Positions 61,673-64,000 of a stretch of DNA of 64,000 nt are shown here, one piece after another. Where the stretch lies: NCBI RefSeq assembly GCF_001281485.1, contig NZ_CP012669.1:2449501-2513500 (forward strand), written 5' to 3'. Numbering within the stretch: position 1 is the first letter of the stretch; every line of letters begins with the position of its first letter. Both the position numbers and the translations under genes were made by a program. The stretch is from Altererythrobacter epoxidivorans. GTDB lineage: Bacteria; Pseudomonadota; Alphaproteobacteria; Sphingomonadales; Sphingomonadaceae. The notes below the pieces were generated by a model. The model ran no database searches. It was not told where the DNA came from and worked only from the letters and a program-made list of their open reading frames with translations.

Positions 61673-62018
61673 TCGCCTTGAGCGGCCTGACCATCACCTT
61701 GAAATCGGTGATCATGCCGTCATCGTCGAAGGTGATCATGTCGATCCCGTTGACATGGATGCCGTCCATTTCGGTTGTGAATTCGAGAACGGCTTCATTG
61801 CCATCGACGATCTCGCGCACATAGGTGAAGCTGTCGTTGTTTAGCGTCTGCCCTGCTGCCGAAAGGTAGGAGACGACGATCGGCCGGCCGCGCTGCGGCG
61901 TGTGGACGACCGGCGAATGGAACACGGCTTCTTCGCGTATGATCGCCGACAGGGCAGCGGGATCATTACCGCCTTCGATCACCTCGTACCATTTCTTCAG
62001 ACCTTCAACTGCACTCAT
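61617..62018 (-). CDS. NTF2-like (SnoaL-type) protein
   Basis: The 133-residue protein has the cone-shaped fold pattern: LKKWYEVIEGGNDPAALSAIIREEAVFHSPV, then VLEFTTEMDGIHVNGIDMITFDDDGMITDFKVMVRPL. AGGAGGG precedes the ATG at 62018. Such proteins can be polyketide cyclases, isomerases or ligand carriers. It overlaps the upstream FMN protein by four bases and is probably translated with it. Confidence 0.85.
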   Translation of the reverse strand: MSAVEGLKKWYEVIEGGNDPAALSAIIREEAVFHSPVVHTPQRGRPIVVSYLSAAGQTLNNDSFTYVREIVDGNEAVLEFTTEMDGIHVNGIDMITFDDDGMITDFKVMVRPLKAINKVWEMMAAQLDRQKAG

Positions 62019-63604
62019 CCCACCCTCCTGAAAGTATCCGCACTTGCTGCGTTCCAATGTCGTGCCAGCTTGGTCGAGTCCGGGTCATCGAGCAAGATGC
62101 CTTCGGGGACGAAGCTGTAAATCCGGTCGATCGAATCCGATCGCGCGCCGTTGACGCGTTCCCGCATGTCGTGGGGTGCGATGTCCCACGGTGTTTGCAG
62201 ACCCATGGCCACCACGATTTCGCGCAAGGAATGGACCGTCTGTTTCTGGAAGCGCGCCACCCGAGGTGCCTTGTCCTCAACCACCAGGCCGCGCTGGCGC
62301 CATGCCTGCTGTGTGGCGACACCGGTCGGGCAATTTCCGGTGTGGCATTGCATCGACTGGATGCAGCCGAGCGAAAACATGAATGGGCGCGCCGCGTTGC
62401 ACCAGTCGGCGCCCAGAGCAAACGCCTTGGCCATTTGCGCGCCAGAATGGATCTTGCCCGACGCGGCTACGGCGACCTTGTCCTTCATCCGGGTCCCGAC
62501 GAGAGCATTGCGGATGAAGATCAGGCCTTCGCGCAGGGGCATGCCGACCGAGTTCGACAGTTCAAGGGGCGCGGCGCCGGTGCCGCCTTCCGCCCCGTCG
62601 ACCGTGATGAAATCGGGATGAAGACCAGTTTTCTGCATCGCCTTGGCAATCGCCATGACCTCGTGCGGCTGGCCGACGCAAAGCTTGATTCCCACCGGCT
62701 TGCCGCCTGAAAGCTCGCGCAGCTTGGCGACCCATTCGAGCATTTCCACGGGCGTGGAAAAGGTCGAGTGCGCGGCGGGGGAATAGACGGTTTCGCCAAC
62801 GGGAACGCCGCGTGCCTCTGCAATCTCTTTGGTTACTTTTGCACCTGGCAAAACACCGCCATGACCCGGTTTTGCACCTTGGCTCAGCTTGATTTCGATC
62901 ATCTTGACCTGATCGCTGGTGGAATTTTCGGCAAAAAGGGCTGGGTCGAAGCTGCCATCTTTCGCCCGCGCGCCGAAATACCCGCTGCCGAGCTCCCAGA
63001 TCAGATCGCCTCCCGGCGAACGATGATAGCGGCTGATGCTTCCTTCGCCTGTATTGTGGGCGAAACCGCCCAGCTTGGCGCCCGCATTGAGAGCCTCGAT
63101 TGCCCGGGCCGACAACGAACCGAAACTCATGGCCGAGATATTGAGGAGGGCCGTGTCGTAGGGCTTGGCACAAGTGTCTTCACCGACGCGCTTCCGCCAG
63201 TATTCCGGCGCACCTTCGTCGGGTACGACCGAGTGGCTGAGCCATTCGTACTCGTCCGAATAGACGTCGAGCTCGGTACCCATCGGATGTGCGTCAAGGT
63301 CACCTTTGGCGCGCGCATAGACAAGTGCCCGCGCCTGGTGGCTGAACGGGCGGCCCTCCAGATCGCCTTCGACGAAATAGCTTTGCGCAAAGGGGCGGAG
63401 GTCTTCCGCCACCCAGCGGATGCGGGCGATCAGCGGATAATTTCGCCTAAGTGTATGATCGTGCTGAAAAAAATCCCACCACGCGACTGCGGCCATTATT
63501 CCAAGGAGTACTATCACCGGCCACAGCGAGGTCTGGTGGAGCACCAGCCATGCTGATCCGGCGAGGGCGGTCAGGAGCAGCGGGATGATATGGCGCCAGG
63601 GCAC
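62015..63604 (-). CDS. FMN-binding glutamate synthase-like protein
   Basis: The 529-residue protein has an N-terminal membrane segment pair (about residues 5-45), then the glutamate synthase central/FMN barrel with SISRYHRSPGGDLIWELGSGYFGAR, KLSQGAKPGHGGVLPGAKV and the TVDGAEGGTGAAPLE loop. A cysteine-containing segment MQCHTGNCPTGVATQ is the [3Fe-4S] binding region. The subunit lacks an amidotransferase domain, so it may act as a stand-alone oxidoreductase or membrane-linked variant. Confidence 0.88.
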   Translation of the reverse strand: MPWRHIIPLLLTALAGSAWLVLHQTSLWPVIVLLGIMAAVAWWDFFQHDHTLRRNYPLIARIRWVAEDLRPFAQSYFVEGDLEGRPFSHQARALVYARAKGDLDAHPMGTELDVYSDEYEWLSHSVVPDEGAPEYWRKRVGEDTCAKPYDTALLNISAMSFGSLSARAIEALNAGAKLGGFAHNTGEGSISRYHRSPGGDLIWELGSGYFGARAKDGSFDPALFAENSTSDQVKMIEIKLSQGAKPGHGGVLPGAKVTKEIAEARGVPVGETVYSPAAHSTFSTPVEMLEWVAKLRELSGGKPVGIKLCVGQPHEVMAIAKAMQKTGLHPDFITVDGAEGGTGAAPLELSNSVGMPLREGLIFIRNALVGTRMKDKVAVAASGKIHSGAQMAKAFALGADWCNAARPFMFSLGCIQSMQCHTGNCPTGVATQQAWRQRGLVVEDKAPRVARFQKQTVHSLREIVVAMGLQTPWDIAPHDMRERVNGARSDSIDRIYSFVPEGILLDDPDSTKLARHWNAASADTFRRVG

Positions 63605-63616
63605 GGCGACGGCCCC

Positions 63617-64000
63617 TTAGCAGAGGTTCTCCCTGAAGAATTCCGCAGTACGGCTGTCGGCCAGATTGGCGGCATCTTCGGCGCGGCGCTTGCCGAATTC
63701 GGTCGCAAAGCCGTGATCCAGCCCTTCGTAATCGTAGAGTGTGACCTTCGGGTGGTCGTCCAGCCCTTCGTGCATGGCTTTTTGCGTGTCCTTGTCGACG
63801 AACCCGTCCTCGGTCGGGATGTGCAGCAGCAGGGGATTGGCGATCGCGTGCTTTTCACCCAGCAGGCCGTCGATCCCGACGCCGTAGTAGCCAACCGATG
63901 CATCGATATCGGTGCGCGATGCGGTCATGTAGGCCAGGCGGCCGCCGAGGCAGTAACCTACGCAACCAACCTTTTCGACGCCCTCGGACGAGCGGATGAA
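63617..64000 (-). CDS. Dienelactone hydrolase family protein, partial
   Basis: Only the C-terminal 127 codons are inside the window; the start lies beyond 64000. The active-site nucleophile motif is GYCLGGRLAY (63929-63958 on the minus strand), the catalytic Asp lies in TEDGFVDKD and the His in LDHGFATEFG, giving the Cys-Asp-His triad of the family. These alpha/beta hydrolases open lactones in aromatic degradation. It is transcribed toward the FMN protein, 13 bases away. Confidence 0.85.
   Translation of the reverse strand, partial: FIRSSEGVEKVGCVGYCLGGRLAYMTASRTDIDASVGYYGVGIDGLLGEKHAIANPLLLHIPTEDGFVDKDTQKAMHEGLDDHPKVTLYDYEGLDHGFATEFGKRRAEDAANLADSRTAEFFRENLC

Overview
The window is a chromosomal segment of a high-GC alphaproteobacterium, most likely a member of the Sphingomonadales close to Erythrobacter/Qipengyuania/Altererythrobacter. 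This rests on gene content (DUF2093, DUF1491, a short PopZ, a Pcm-like protein next to TolC, a ThiS-ThiG fusion, LytS/LytR two-component pairs, a SUF operon under an Rrf2 regulator) and on the conserved alphaproteobacterial order dnaQ-coaE-aroE-maf-ppsR / hemE-hemJ-rho. I see no tRNA, rRNA, CRISPR array, insertion sequence or prophage. About eighty protein genes are packed tightly, often with ATGA-type stop/start overlaps.

Layout. 1-16.9 kb: the tail of a TPR/M48-type protein, a DsbA-like oxidoreductase, a PDZ-M48 protease, a PhnZ-like HD protein, a LytS/LytTR pair, nadC, an RNase T2, tadA, rpmB, a phytase-like esterase, an M23 lipoprotein peptidase, DUF2093, xseA divergent from purD, a c-type cytochrome lipoprotein, an adenosine kinase-like PfkB protein, and an EI24 membrane protein with a lipoprotein. 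17-24.4 kb: a minus-strand SUF iron-sulfur assembly operon (Rrf2 regulator, sufB, three unrelated genes, sufC, sufD, sufS, sufT-like, small ORF, GNAT, sufA-like). 24.5-36.8 kb: tandem AraC-type paralogues, a DUF885 lipoprotein, pyrD, gamma-glutamyltransferase, an acyl-CoA synthetase, thiSG, merC-like, ctaA, cutA. 37.5-49.7 kb: rplM-rpsI, a hemerythrin gene split by an in-frame stop, a metallophosphoesterase, a lipid kinase-like protein, a second LytS/LytTR pair, class I fumarase, pcm-like/tolC, popZ, a 2Fe-2S protein and a CBS protein. 49.7-64 kb: erpA, xthA, a SleB hydrolase, DUF1491-PaaI-ptsN-hpf, then the dnaQ-to-ppsR block facing hemE-hemJ-rho, and finally a BLUF photoreceptor, an NTF2-like protein, an FMN glutamate synthase-like protein and a partial dienelactone hydrolase.

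The most important region is 57457-57790, between ppsR and hemE. Its synteny, divergent flanking genes, AT-rich stretch (20% GC over 40 nt) and DnaA-box-like sites mark it as the probable chromosomal replication origin. Other points of interest are divergent xseA and purD whose start codons share two bases, an M23 peptidase that seems to start at CTG, a hemerythrin interrupted by one TAG, promoter-embedded palindromes upstream of merC-like and pcm/tolC, an operator-like palindrome before the SUF operon, a C-rich rho leader, and a BLUF protein with all key residues at AppA-like spacing. I found no clearly undescribed multi-gene system. The best candidate for an unexplained module is the three-gene insert between sufB and sufC.
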